Positions 55,362 to 63,999 of a stretch of 64,000 nt of DNA are shown one piece after another. Below the pieces are notes generated by a model. The model searched no databases. It worked only from the letters and a program-made list of their open reading frames with translations, and was not told where the DNA came from. The DNA comes from Brevibacterium gallinarum (GTDB lineage: Bacteria > Actinomycetota > Actinomycetes > Actinomycetales > Brevibacteriaceae): the NCBI RefSeq assembly GCF_014836885.1, contig NZ_JACSPY010000007.1, positions 108,170 to 172,169 on the forward strand, written 5' to 3'. Both the position numbers and the translations under genes were made by a program. The stretch's first letter is position 1. Each line of letters begins with the position of its first letter.

Positions 55362-55613
55362 ATGGCACATAGCGAAGCTGAAGTCCTCGCAGGACTCGCT
55401 GACATCGTGAACGAAGAGACCGGCCTGGCCACCGAAGCTGTCGAGCCGAGCAAGTCCTTCACCGATGATCTCGACATCGACTCGATCTCGATGATGACGA
55501 TCGTCGTCAACGCTGAGAAGAAGTTCGGCGTGAAGATCCCGGATGACGATGTCAAGGATCTCGTCACCGTGCAGGACGCTGTCGACTACATCGTCAAAGC
55601 ACAGCAGGCCTAA
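55362..55613 (+). CDS. acpP: Acyl carrier protein
   Basis: An 83-residue acidic carrier. The phosphopantetheine serine is in DLDIDSISMMTIVVNAEKKFGVKIPDDDV (DSIS instead of the usual DSLD/S). ATG 55362 follows AAGGAAG; an in-frame upstream ATT/TTG start at 55344 is rejected. A 168-base gap after fabH contains TAGGAT (55275-55280), which may be a local promoter that raises ACP output. Confidence 0.94.
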   Translation: MAHSEAEVLAGLADIVNEETGLATEAVEPSKSFTDDLDIDSISMMTIVVNAEKKFGVKIPDDDVKDLVTVQDAVDYIVKAQQA

Positions 55614-55694
55614 GAATTCCGGTCACGGGGCGGCCGGCCCGTGCGGTCTCACCGCCCCGTGATGGACCCCAACCGATTCGACGAGGTTGATCAC

Positions 55695-56936
55695 ATGACT
55701 TCCACAGTTGTCGTCACCGGCATCGGTGCCGTCACACCCATCGGCACGACCGCCGAAGCCACCTGGCAGGCAGCGCTCAAGGGAACCTCGGGCGCCCATA
55801 CTCTCGACAACAGCTGGTCAGAGGACTATGGCATTCCTGTCAGCTTCGCCGCCACCGTCGACCGCAGCGTCGTCGACGAGCGCCTCAAACGCGTGCAGGC
55901 CAAGCGACTCGACCCCTCCAGCCAGTACGCTCTCATCGCCGCCCGCGAGGCGTGGGAGGACGCACAGACCCCCGAGACCGACCCGGAGCGGCTCGCAGTC
56001 TCCTGGGCCACCGGCATCGGCGGCGTCTGGACGCTGCTCAACGCCTGGGACACCCTGCGCGAAGAGGGCTCCCGCCGCGTTATGCCGCTGACGGTGCCGA
56101 TGCTCATGCCGAACGCACCGGCTGCCGCCATCGGCATGGACCTCAAGGCCCGTGCTGCCGTGCAGACCGTCGTCTCCGCGTGTGCATCCTCGACCGAAAG
56201 CCTCGGCCAGGCACTCGACGTCATCCGGTCCGGCAAGGCCGACGTCGTCATCGCCGGCGGTTCGGAGTCCGCCGTGCACCCGATCACCATGTCCGCGTTC
56301 TCCTCCATGCAGGCGCTCTCACGCCGCAATGACTCCCCGGAGACGGCTTCACGTCCCTACGACGTCGATCGCGACGGCTTCGTCATGGGCGAGGGAGCCG
56401 GCGCGCTCGTGCTCGAAACCGAAGAGCATGCCAAGGCCCGCGGCGCCAAGATCTACGCTGAGATCGCCGGATGGGGCGTGTCGAACGATTCGCATCACAT
56501 CACCGCGAACGAGCCCGAGGGCAAGTACGCGCTGCACGCGATGCAGCATGCCGTCGACAACGCCGGCATCGACGTCGCTGATATCAAGCACATCAACGCC
56601 CACGCCACTTCGACCCCGGTCGGTGACGTGCCCGAATCTCTGGCGGTCAACGCGCTGCTGGGTGAGAACGTCTCCGAGGCGCTCGTCTCTGCCACGAAGT
56701 CCATGACCGGGCACCTGCTCGGCGGTGCTGGCGCAGTTGAGGCGATCCTCGCTGTGCTGGCAGCTCACCATCGTGTCGCCCCGCCGACGATCAACATCGA
56801 GAACCTCGACCCGGAGATCAAGCTCAACGTCGTTCGCGACACCCCGGCGGATCTGCCCAGTGGAGACTTCGCTGCGCTGACGAACTCCTTCGGATTCGGC
56901 GGTCACAACGCCGTGTGTGTCATCAAAACCGTCTGA
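55695..56936 (+). CDS. fabF: Beta-ketoacyl-ACP synthase II
   Basis: Chain-elongation synthase. The 413-residue product has the Cys-His-His triad: Cys in VVSACASSTE, His in NAHATSTPVGD and His in SMTGHLLGGAGAVEA. VVVTGIGAVTPIG begins the protein. I chose ATG 55695 with GAGG 8 bases upstream; the upstream frame from 55641 lies in the acpP-fabF spacer. It is the last gene of the block, followed by a terminator. Confidence 0.95.
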   Translation: MTSTVVVTGIGAVTPIGTTAEATWQAALKGTSGAHTLDNSWSEDYGIPVSFAATVDRSVVDERLKRVQAKRLDPSSQYALIAAREAWEDAQTPETDPERLAVSWATGIGGVWTLLNAWDTLREEGSRRVMPLTVPMLMPNAPAAAIGMDLKARAAVQTVVSACASSTESLGQALDVIRSGKADVVIAGGSESAVHPITMSAFSSMQALSRRNDSPETASRPYDVDRDGFVMGEGAGALVLETEEHAKARGAKIYAEIAGWGVSNDSHHITANEPEGKYALHAMQHAVDNAGIDVADIKHINAHATSTPVGDVPESLAVNALLGENVSEALVSATKSMTGHLLGGAGAVEAILAVLAAHHRVAPPTINIENLDPEIKLNVVRDTPADLPSGDFAALTNSFGFGGHNAVCVIKTV

Positions 56937-56969
56937 TCGGAGCACAACCGGTTTCCGGTTGGGCTTGTT

Positions 56970-57005
56970 TCAGGGCCTGCAGTCATCTGCGACTGCAGGC
57001 CCTGA
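56970..57005 (+). terminator. Terminator after fabF
   Basis: A perfect 15-base stem (TCAGGGCCTGCAGTC with GACTGCAGGCCCTGA) around ATCTGC, 33 bases after the fabF stop. The rest of the gap to 57209 holds no gene that I can support. Confidence 0.85.
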
Positions 57006-57209
57006 TGCGTCTGCGTGCTGGCTCGAGCCCCACGTGTGAGCTGCGAGCCCGAGCGTATGCGCCGAGAGGCGAGCGTATGGGCCAGGGGCCAGGAGCGCTG
57101 GCATCGCTGAGGTAGCTTGCGGGCAGGAGAAAGACACCGAATGGCCGGATGCACCCCGCAGCAGCTGCCGCGATGCCAGCGCTGGTCAGGAAGAGCGCTG
57201 GTCTGTGAG

Positions 57210-57707
57210 TCAGACTGCGGTGGTCAGCCAGCGCACGGGAGCGCCGTCGCCGGCGTAGCGGAAGGCTTCGAGCTCGTTGTCCCATGCTTCGCCCAGGGCG
57301 CGCTGCATGAGCGATTCGAGCTTCTCGGGATTGCCGGCTGCACGCTCCATGACCGAGCGGATGATGTCTTCGGAGACCATGATGTTGCCGTGCACGTCGG
57401 TAACAGCATGGTAGATGCCCAGGCGCGGAGTGTGGCTCCAGCGGCCGCCGTCAGCGCCGGGTGAGGGTTCCTCGGTCACTTCGTAGCGCACGCCCTCCCA
57501 GCCGCGCAGCGCCGAGGCGATGCGGGCCCCGGAGCCTGCTGGGGCACGCCAGCAGATCTCGGCGCGGAACGTGCCGGGTGCGGCCGGCTGCGGCGACCAG
57601 TCGAAGGCCGCCTGCGCGCCGATCGCCCCGCCCGCAGCCCATTCGATGTGAGGGCACAGCGCACGAGGTGCTGAGTGGACGAAGAGTACGCCCTGAGTCA
57701 TATCCAT
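57210..57707 (-). CDS. DUF3145 protein
   Basis: A 165-residue cytosolic protein of the actinobacterial family DUF3145. It begins MDMTQGVLFVHSAPRALCPHIEWAAGG, the family signature, and contains WRAPAGSGARIASALRGWEGVRYEVTEEPSPGADGGRWSHTPRLGIYHAVTDVHGNIMVSEDII. It is commonly found next to fabF, as here (convergent). Function unknown. AGGAGG lies 5 bases before ATG 57707. Confidence 0.9.
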   Translation of the reverse strand: MDMTQGVLFVHSAPRALCPHIEWAAGGAIGAQAAFDWSPQPAAPGTFRAEICWRAPAGSGARIASALRGWEGVRYEVTEEPSPGADGGRWSHTPRLGIYHAVTDVHGNIMVSEDIIRSVMERAAGNPEKLESLMQRALGEAWDNELEAFRYAGDGAPVRWLTTAV

Positions 57708-57876
57708 TTCTGCCTCCTGAGCTTTCGGATACGTCTTCCCCTACGATCCGAACAGGAGGATGCCACCAGCATAGACGATCGCCGTCCCTGGTCAAAAGAC
57801 ATTCGTCCAGGTGGCGTCCGTGGTCTGTTAATCTGTTGCTGGCCTCGGCCTGCAGATGTTCACGCAGGCGATGCTG

Positions 57877-57950
57877 GCCCCCATAGCTCAGCTGGTTAGA
57901 GCAGAGAACTCATAATTCTTTGGTCGTCGGTTCAAGTCCGACTGGGGGCA
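57877..57950 (+). tRNA. tRNA-Met (anticodon CAU)
   Basis: Acceptor GCCCCCA/TGGGGGC, D-arm GCTCAGCTGGTTAGAGC, anticodon stem GAGAA/TTCTT with loop CTCATAA (anticodon CAT), T-arm TCGGTTCAAGTCCGA. It looks like an elongator Met tRNA; a lysidine-modified tRNA-Ile (CAU) cannot be fully excluded. CCA is not encoded. Confidence 0.95.
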
Positions 57951-58129
57951 CGGTCGGACCACCGTTACACGCAGATGCGCCTGCGATCACGAGTTGATTA
58001 GCGCAGGCGCACATTCATCTGGCGAGGAACGGGATTCCCAGCACGGCATTTCGGGTTGTCGCTTCTGTCTTTGGGGCAGAAGTGGGACAGAGCAGCTCTC
58101 AACACCGGCTTCGCATCAGTGCAGGCGGG

Positions 58130-59797
58130 TCATCCGTGCAGGTTCCTGCGCCGGTATCCGATCAGGCCGGCGATGACGAGCACACCGGCTGCAAGGGCCA
58201 GCAGGATAACCGGCAGCCATTCCATGTCATCGGCTGGCACGCGTGGCACATAGCCGAAGGGCGAGAGCTTCGCCGTCCACTCGTCGAGCTGAAGGATCGG
58301 CCCGAAGTAGCCGGTGAAACCGGCGTATCCGAGCAGCAGCCACACCGCGATGCTCAGGCGCGGCGCCCATCCGACGACCAGGGCGGCCAGGCCGACGAAG
58401 ACCAACACGCCGGATGTGTAGACAAGGGCGGCAGCGAAGATCTTGCCGACGATGCCCGGGTCATCGACCGTGCCGGCACCAAGAGCCGACATGCCGATGG
58501 CGGCAAGGGCGAGCATAATGGGGGCGGCAACGAGCGCAATGAGGACATGCGAGGACATCCACGTCATCCGCGACTGCCAGTTCGCCAGCAGCGCCTCGGA
58601 GCAGCCCTTCTCCTCTTCGCCCTTGATGCGCAGCACCGCACCGATGCAGAACACGGCTGCGAGGATTGCGATGATACTCATGACCATGACGAGGAAGGAT
58701 TCGACGACACTGGCACCGCCGATCGAGCTCACTGCTCCTTCGATGACGTCGACACCTGCGATCATGTCCTCGACATCGCCGAGGAACGGGCCGTACATCG
58801 CGCCGAAGGCGATGAGGGCGAACGCGTAGGCGATGATCGACGGGCGCAGCAGTCGCAGCGCGAATCCACCTGGGGTGGTGAGCGCCCTGCTGGCGCGCGG
58901 ACGTCCCGGGCGCGCCGACACCAGTCCGGAGGCGACATCCCGGCGCGTGCTCAGCCACGCACCGACCAGGCTGAGGACAGCACCGGCACCCAGGCAGAGG
59001 GCCAGCGGCCACCAGTCGTTGTCGAGGTACGGGTAGGTGCGCTGGCCCCAGCCGATCGGCGAGGCCCAGGCCACTCCGTTGTCCGCCGAATCACCGGCGG
59101 CGCGCAGGGCATAGGCGACGAGCACGAGTCCGATGCCGATCTCGCCTGCTGTCCGGGAGCTCTGGAAGATCTGCACGATGAAAGCCGCGCAGCCGACGAA
59201 GGCGATGCCGATGCCTGCGTGGACGGCCCCGTAGAGAATCGATCCCGGCCAGTCGACGGAGTCGATGGCGAGCACCCCCAGACCGGCGGCGATGAGCGCA
59301 CCGATGATGACGTTGACGAGCACCGCCTCGGCTACGGCTGCCGACAGGGGCGCGTGACGTCCGACGGTGCCGGCGCGGGTGAGTTCGGCCCGGCCGGTCT
59401 CCTCTTCTGTCCGGGTATGGCGGATGACGAGGAGGACGGACATGATGCCGATGAGGACGCCGGTGAAGCCGATCATCTGATGGGAGAGGATCGAGCCGAG
59501 GGTGTAGTCGCGCAGGTATTCGATCGGGCCGGTGAAGGCCAGCCCGGCAGGGGTGCCCATGGTCTGGGCGACAACCTGGCGGTCGGCCTCTGTCTCGTAC
59601 AGGGCCGGAAACGTCACAGCGAGACCAAGGGTGCCGCCGGCGATGCCGATGATCCAGCAGATAGTGCGCACAAAGTCGCGTCTGAGCGCAGTGCGCAGCA
59701 GCGCACCAGTGCCCACAAGTGCGTGGCTCGGCCCGCGGACTGCACGCGGCGGCTGCAGCGGTGTCAGCGTCCGGGCGGGAGCGGTGGTCGTCATCAT
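58130..59797 (-). CDS. ABC exporter permease (large, polyketide-exporter type)
   Basis: A 555-residue membrane protein with about 12 helices in two similar halves (starting VRTICWIIGIAGGTLGLAVTFPALY and, in the second half, PSIIAYAFALIAFGAMYGPFLGD). The family is usually labelled exporter of polyketide antibiotics. Motifs include HTRTEEETGRAELTRAGTVGR in the first half and IKGEEEKGCSEALLANWQSRMTW in the second. ATG 59797 overlaps the ATPase stop (TGATG). The substrate is unknown. It is the last gene of the TetR-ATPase-permease operon. Confidence 0.87.
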   Translation of the reverse strand: MMTTTAPARTLTPLQPPRAVRGPSHALVGTGALLRTALRRDFVRTICWIIGIAGGTLGLAVTFPALYETEADRQVVAQTMGTPAGLAFTGPIEYLRDYTLGSILSHQMIGFTGVLIGIMSVLLVIRHTRTEEETGRAELTRAGTVGRHAPLSAAVAEAVLVNVIIGALIAAGLGVLAIDSVDWPGSILYGAVHAGIGIAFVGCAAFIVQIFQSSRTAGEIGIGLVLVAYALRAAGDSADNGVAWASPIGWGQRTYPYLDNDWWPLALCLGAGAVLSLVGAWLSTRRDVASGLVSARPGRPRASRALTTPGGFALRLLRPSIIAYAFALIAFGAMYGPFLGDVEDMIAGVDVIEGAVSSIGGASVVESFLVMVMSIIAILAAVFCIGAVLRIKGEEEKGCSEALLANWQSRMTWMSSHVLIALVAAPIMLALAAIGMSALGAGTVDDPGIVGKIFAAALVYTSGVLVFVGLAALVVGWAPRLSIAVWLLLGYAGFTGYFGPILQLDEWTAKLSPFGYVPRVPADDMEWLPVILLALAAGVLVIAGLIGYRRRNLHG

Positions 59798-60720
59798 CAG
59801 TGTGCCGCCTCGTGCATCGTGCCGGTCGTGGGCTCGGGGTCATCGCCGTAGTGGCGCAGCATGAGCTCCTCAAGTGTGGGCGGATGGCAGGTGAGCGTGT
59901 CGAAGCCGTGGGTTCCCAGGTGCTGGAGTATCTCGTTGAGGTGTTCGCCGTCGACGGTGAGTGTGACCTGGTGGCCGTCCTGCCTGAGGTCGTGGACGCC
60001 GGGCAGCGCCGGGATGTCCCCGGCGGGAGTCAGCGTGCGCGCCTCGATGTGCGTGCGGCTCAGGTGCCGCATCTGCACGAGCGTGCCGGTTTCGACGATG
60101 ACTCCCTGCCGGATGATCGAGATCTGGTCGGCGAGCTTCTCGACCTGGGCGAGGATGTGGCTGGAGAGCAGGAATGTGCGCCCCTCATCGCGCAGCTGGC
60201 CGACGACGGCATCGAAGGTCGCCTCCATGAGCGGATCAAGGCCCGAGGTCGGCTCGTCGAGCAGCACCAGTTCAGCATCCGAGGACAGAGCTGCGATGAT
60301 GGCGACCTTCTGCCTGTTGCCCTTGGAGTACGTGCGGCACTTCTTGCGCGGATCGAGATCGAAGGCCTCGATCAGTTCGCTGCGGCGCGTGGCAGAGCCG
60401 GAGCCGTGCAGGCGGCCGAGGACGTCGAGGGCTTCTCCCCCGCTGAGATTCGGCCACAGGGCCACGTCGCCGGGCACATAGGCCATGCGCCGGTGCAGCG
60501 CGACGGCGTCATGCCACGGGTCTCCGCCGAGCACCTCGGCGGTGCCGCCGTCAGCGCGCAGCATGCCGAGCAGCACACGGATCGTGGTGGACTTGCCCGC
60601 GCCGTTGGGTCCGAGGAAACCGTGCACCTGGCCGGGTTCAACCGTGAGATCGAGTCCGTCGAGGGCGGTGAATGATCCGAAGCGCTTGGTCAGCCCGCAG
60701 GTCTGGATTGCCGGTGTCAT
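59797..60720 (-). CDS. ABC transporter ATP-binding protein
   Basis: A 307-residue ATPase of the drug-exporter type. Walker A GPNGAGKST, Walker B LVLLDEPTSGLDP and the switch LLSSHILAQVE are intact. The signature is YSKGNRQKV in place of LSGGQ, a variation common in this exporter family. It overlaps both neighbours (ATGA with the TetR gene, TGATG with the permease), so the three are translationally coupled. Confidence 0.93.
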   Translation of the reverse strand: MTPAIQTCGLTKRFGSFTALDGLDLTVEPGQVHGFLGPNGAGKSTTIRVLLGMLRADGGTAEVLGGDPWHDAVALHRRMAYVPGDVALWPNLSGGEALDVLGRLHGSGSATRRSELIEAFDLDPRKKCRTYSKGNRQKVAIIAALSSDAELVLLDEPTSGLDPLMEATFDAVVGQLRDEGRTFLLSSHILAQVEKLADQISIIRQGVIVETGTLVQMRHLSRTHIEARTLTPAGDIPALPGVHDLRQDGHQVTLTVDGEHLNEILQHLGTHGFDTLTCHPPTLEELMLRHYGDDPEPTTGTMHEAAH

Positions 60721-61481
60721 GTGTGGTCCTTCCGTGGGGCCGTGCCCGAGGTGCCGGTGGCGTCTGGGGTGTGATCCGCCGGCTGGACGCCGGGGTTGTG
60801 GGCAGCGTTGTCGCCCATGAGGTCGGTGGCGCTGACGAGTATGACGGGATCGGTGAGGATCTCACCGGCGAGCTGAGCCCATTCGAAGGCCGAGTCGGTG
60901 GCGTCGTCGAGCAGGTCGATGTCGAGGTGGCGTTTGACGTGGCGGTGCATGACCATGGCTCCGAGCTGCCACATGGTCAGCACCGTGATGTACTGCGGTA
61001 GTTTGGGCGTATCGCGCAGAATGCCGCTGTCGACGCCGATGTGCATGTACTCGAGGGCATCCTCGACCAGCGTGTCGACGAGCTCATCGACGTGCTCACT
61101 GCCGGTCGACAGCGTCTGCACCAGGTAGGACATCAACGCCGAGCCGATGAAGTGTTCGCGGATCGCCTGAAGTGCGTCCTGTCCGGGCCTGCTGAGGCCG
61201 AGCTCCTTCTGCTCCTTGATCTGTTCGGCGAGGTACTCATCGCAGGCGGCGCGCAGCCCGTCCTTCGTGCCGAAGTGGTGGGTGATGAGCGGTGTCGTGA
61301 CCCCGGCGTCGGCAGCGATGTCCTTGAGGCGCGCTTTGTCGATGCCCTCGGCGGCGAAACGGCGGATCGCCGCCTGGCGGATCCGGGCCCGTGCGGTCAG
61401 ATCCTCTGACCCGATGCCTGCTGGGGCCTGTCTGCGCGTTACCGAGTCCGGTGACTGAGCTGATCTGTCGTCGCCTCGCAC
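60717..61481 (-). CDS. TetR-family regulator of the exporter
   Basis: A 254-residue repressor. After a polar tail of about 28 residues comes the HTH ARARIRQAAIRRFAAEGIDKARLKDIAADAGVTTPLITHHFGTKDGLRAACDEYL, then a ligand domain and a disordered end (NPGVQPADHTPDATGTSGTAPRK). GTG 61481 is preceded by AAAGGGAG. It is coupled by ATGA to the ATPase, so it probably represses its own operon through the repeats at 61499-61532 and is released by the exported compound. Confidence 0.9.
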   Translation of the reverse strand: MRGDDRSAQSPDSVTRRQAPAGIGSEDLTARARIRQAAIRRFAAEGIDKARLKDIAADAGVTTPLITHHFGTKDGLRAACDEYLAEQIKEQKELGLSRPGQDALQAIREHFIGSALMSYLVQTLSTGSEHVDELVDTLVEDALEYMHIGVDSGILRDTPKLPQYITVLTMWQLGAMVMHRHVKRHLDIDLLDDATDSAFEWAQLAGEILTDPVILVSATDLMGDNAAHNPGVQPADHTPDATGTSGTAPRKDHT

Positions 61482-61498
61482 TGTGACTCCCTTTCGTA

Positions 61499-61532
61499 CT
61501 TTACGCGATAAAGCCTGCTGTTACTGATAAAG
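61499..61532 (-). promoter_or_regulatory. Likely TetR operator/promoter
   Basis: A 15-base palindrome CTTTA-CGCGA-TAAAG (61499-61513) overlaps a second similar box: TTACGCGATAAAG (61501-61513) and TTACTGATAAAG (61521-61532). On the minus strand TAAAGT (61503-61498) can be the -10 of the TetR operon, so a bound repressor would block it. Confidence 0.5.
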
Positions 61533-61644
61533 GTACGGGATGCGGGAGACGACGTCAAGCACTGCAGTGCTCATGTCAGCGGCCGGACGCATCCGGGCCG
61601 GTAGAATGTGCTCATCAGTGCCCGCCTCATCAGGAGGTTCTTCC

Positions 61645-62433
61645 ATGGAAGGGCTCGTCAGCACAGCGCTTATCGCTATCGGCACCGGATCGGCGGCCGG
61701 ACTGCGGCCGTACTTCACGGTCTTCTTCCTCGGCCTGGCCAAGCTGCTCATCCCGGCAGACGCTCCCGGTGCGATCAGCGGGGTCATCACGCAGATTCCC
61801 GACATCGTCGCCGACCCGTGGGTGCTCGGCATCACCGGTGTGCTGGCCGTCGGCGAGTTCCTCGTCGATAAGTTCCAGTTCTTCGATCAGGCCTGGGATG
61901 TCATCCACAGCGTGCTGCGCCCGGTCTTCGGTGCCCTCATCGGCCTGCAGGTCGGCGATGAGTACGGCGCCACCGCGATGGTGACCGGCGCGGTGCTCGG
62001 CGGAGCGACTGCCACCGGTGTGAGTGTGGGGAAGTCAACGCTGCGCGGTCTGGTGAATCTGCTGCCCGAACCGGTGACGAACGTGCTCACGAGTTTCGGG
62101 GAGGACACGGCCGCCGTCATCGTCCTCATCGGCGTCGTGGTGGTGCCGCCGCTGGCGGCCCTGGCCGGTCTGGTGCTGCTGGGCATCGGGATCTGGCTGT
62201 TCGTCAGACTCCGCCGCGTCTGGGCTGCGGCTCAGGCCCGGCTGTCCGGGAATGGCAGCGCATCCGCCGCCAGGCGAGGGCCTGGCAGCGCTCCGCGCTC
62301 CGGTTCGACAGCTGCCGGACGCGGAGAGGCGCCGTTCACCTCGGTGCGCGAGATCCTTCAGGCCGGTGCCTCCGAGGCACCCGCGACGGATGAGACCGGT
62401 TCGCCTCCGCGCCGGGACGAGGATCGGCTCTGA
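61645..62433 (+). CDS. DUF4126 membrane protein
   Basis: A 262-residue membrane protein with the DUF4126 pattern: STALIAIGTGSAAGLRPYFTVFFLGLAKLL, DIVADPWVLGITGVLAVGEFLVDKFQFFDQAWDVIHSVLRPVFGALIG and a Gly/Ala-rich repeat region GATAMVTGAVLGGATATGVSVGKSTLR, then a last helix VIVLIGVVVVPPLAALAGLVLLGIGIWLFVRLRRVW and a disordered, basic C-terminal tail. Function unknown. ATG 61645 has CAGGAGG 7 bases upstream. Confidence 0.85.
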   Translation: MEGLVSTALIAIGTGSAAGLRPYFTVFFLGLAKLLIPADAPGAISGVITQIPDIVADPWVLGITGVLAVGEFLVDKFQFFDQAWDVIHSVLRPVFGALIGLQVGDEYGATAMVTGAVLGGATATGVSVGKSTLRGLVNLLPEPVTNVLTSFGEDTAAVIVLIGVVVVPPLAALAGLVLLGIGIWLFVRLRRVWAAAQARLSGNGSASAARRGPGSAPRSGSTAAGRGEAPFTSVREILQAGASEAPATDETGSPPRRDEDRL

Positions 62434-62490
62434 CTCTCACCTGCACCGCATGATGCGGTGCCGGGCGTGTTCAGCGTGCTGAGTTGACGC

Positions 62491-63756
62491 TCAGCGTTCT
62501 GAGTTGACGCGGGTGAGAACCGCCCGGGCGGCGTCGACGCAGGCGTAGCGGTCGGTGGTGATGTAGACGTCGAACTCGACGCGCCCCTCAGGCCCCGGGT
62601 CGTTCTTCCGGGAGGCGGTGACCATGCCCGACCAGTCCGGTCCGACGACGATGAGCCCGTATTCGTTGCGCAGCGGGTCGGAGTGGTCGATGCGACCGCT
62701 GCGCACACCGGGCACCGGTGCGACGTCGAAGCCGCCGGAGAGCATCGCGGAGAACCCGCAGACCTGCTGGATGGATGCGAACCGCTCGGCGGTGTCCTCC
62801 CATACATCTTCCTGCTCACCGTAGATGCCGATGATGACGATCGAGCTCGAACCATTGAGCGCGCGGCGCTGGAGCGATTTGAGTTCGGAGCCCACGAGCG
62901 CCTCGTCCATGACGAGCGGGTCGTGCTTGAGGCTCTGGCAGATGGAGAACGGGGTGCCCTGCACCAGCCGGTTGCGGGTGAAGTGGTCGACGAGCGGGTC
63001 GTCGTAGAGCTTGTCGACGGGGCTGGGCGCCCGCGTCGGCTCACCGATGAGCGGGCCGGTGACATAGCGGGCGCCGATCGCACGCACCTGGCGCATATCC
63101 GCCTCGGTCGCCACTCCCTCGGCGATGACGACGGCGTCGGTGCGTTCGACGTGCGCGCGCAGCAGGCGGATGAGCTCGGCAAGTTCGTCGCGGTCCTCCA
63201 TATGCAGCACATCCGGATGCAGGCTCACGATCGAGGGATTGACCAGCGGCAGGAAGGCAGCCGTGCGCAGATCGGGGCCGATCGACTTCATGCCGATGCC
63301 CCAGCCGAGCTGGCGGGCCTGGCGCACCGAGCGCAGCACGGTGGCCGGTGCCCCGGCGATCCGCTCGGGGTCGAGCTGCAGGATGACCGAACGCTCGGGT
63401 TCGTCTGTGCGGTCTTCGAGGGTGACAAGCGATTCAGGTTCAGCCCCGAGGAACAGCCGGGTGGAGGCGCCCAGCCCGGCAGAGGCGGCATCGCGCAGAG
63501 CGATGTAGCGCAGGGAGGAGTCGAAGTCCCCGATCATCCCGGAGGTGCGCACATCAGCACGCAGGCCTGCGAACTCATCGATGCGCTCGCAGTCGCTCCC
63601 CGCCTCCCCGTCCGCCCGGGCCGGAAGCACTGTGTAGCCGACGGTCTCAAAGCTCGACGCCTCTGCCACCGGTGCGAAGTAGCTGTTGACGAGGCCGTGC
63701 CGGATCAGTCCTTCGATCTCGCTCGACGCCGATACATCGGCGGGTGTCGACAGCAC
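62491..63756 (-). CDS. Degenerate EAL-domain plus DICT-like sensor protein
   Basis: A 421-residue cytosolic protein. The N-terminal half (to about 245) follows the EAL c-di-GMP phosphodiesterase layout (NSYFAPVAEASSFETVGYTVL, ILQLDPERI, FLPLVNPSIVSLHPDVL, VVIAEGVATEADMRQVRAIGARYVTGPLIGEP). The EAL triplet is replaced by TVL near residues 42-44, and the DDFGTG segment reads GIGMKSIGPD, so catalysis is unlikely. The C-terminal half (about 265-415) resembles the DICT sensory domain (LVQGTPFSICQSLKHDPLVMDEALVGSELKSLQRRA). It starts at GTG 63756 with AAAGG upstream. Single gene, convergent with DUF4126. Confidence 0.8.
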   Translation of the reverse strand: MLSTPADVSASSEIEGLIRHGLVNSYFAPVAEASSFETVGYTVLPARADGEAGSDCERIDEFAGLRADVRTSGMIGDFDSSLRYIALRDAASAGLGASTRLFLGAEPESLVTLEDRTDEPERSVILQLDPERIAGAPATVLRSVRQARQLGWGIGMKSIGPDLRTAAFLPLVNPSIVSLHPDVLHMEDRDELAELIRLLRAHVERTDAVVIAEGVATEADMRQVRAIGARYVTGPLIGEPTRAPSPVDKLYDDPLVDHFTRNRLVQGTPFSICQSLKHDPLVMDEALVGSELKSLQRRALNGSSSIVIIGIYGEQEDVWEDTAERFASIQQVCGFSAMLSGGFDVAPVPGVRSGRIDHSDPLRNEYGLIVVGPDWSGMVTASRKNDPGPEGRVEFDVYITTDRYACVDAARAVLTRVNSER

Positions 63757-63927
63757 GAGATGTCCTTTCCGTTGGCGGCTGAGTCCTGTTGAGCGCATTC
63801 AGTGTCTCACACGCAACGGACACCGAACACGGCAGAAAGTCGTTTATGACAAGACTGATACACGACTGCCGGAAATCGATATCTGCACCCCTGCCGGAAG
63901 GCGCCCACCGCCTCGGGAGCGGATCGC

Positions 63928-63999
63928 TCAGCGCTGCGGATCCTCGCCGACGATCTCGATCGCACCGGTCATGGCGACGGCCTCGTGGTGGTGTTCGGG
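63928..63999 (-). CDS. 3' end of an unidentified gene (partial)
   Basis: On the minus strand an open frame runs off the window end and stops at 63928-63930, giving PEHHHEAVAMTGAIEIVGEDPQR as the last 23 residues. It uses high-GC codons and could be the C-terminus of a real gene, but there is too little to identify. Between it and 63756 I see no gene. Confidence 0.4.
   Translation of the reverse strand, partial: PEHHHEAVAMTGAIEIVGEDPQR

Noticed and set aside
57021-57085. Short GCGAGCGTATG-like repeats between fabF and DUF3145
   Set aside because: Only two imperfect copies; not enough for a regulatory or CRISPR-like call.
58082-59851. A 589-residue plus-strand frame over the ABC permease
   Set aside because: Full antisense of a clear 12-helix permease; composition is that of a shadow frame.
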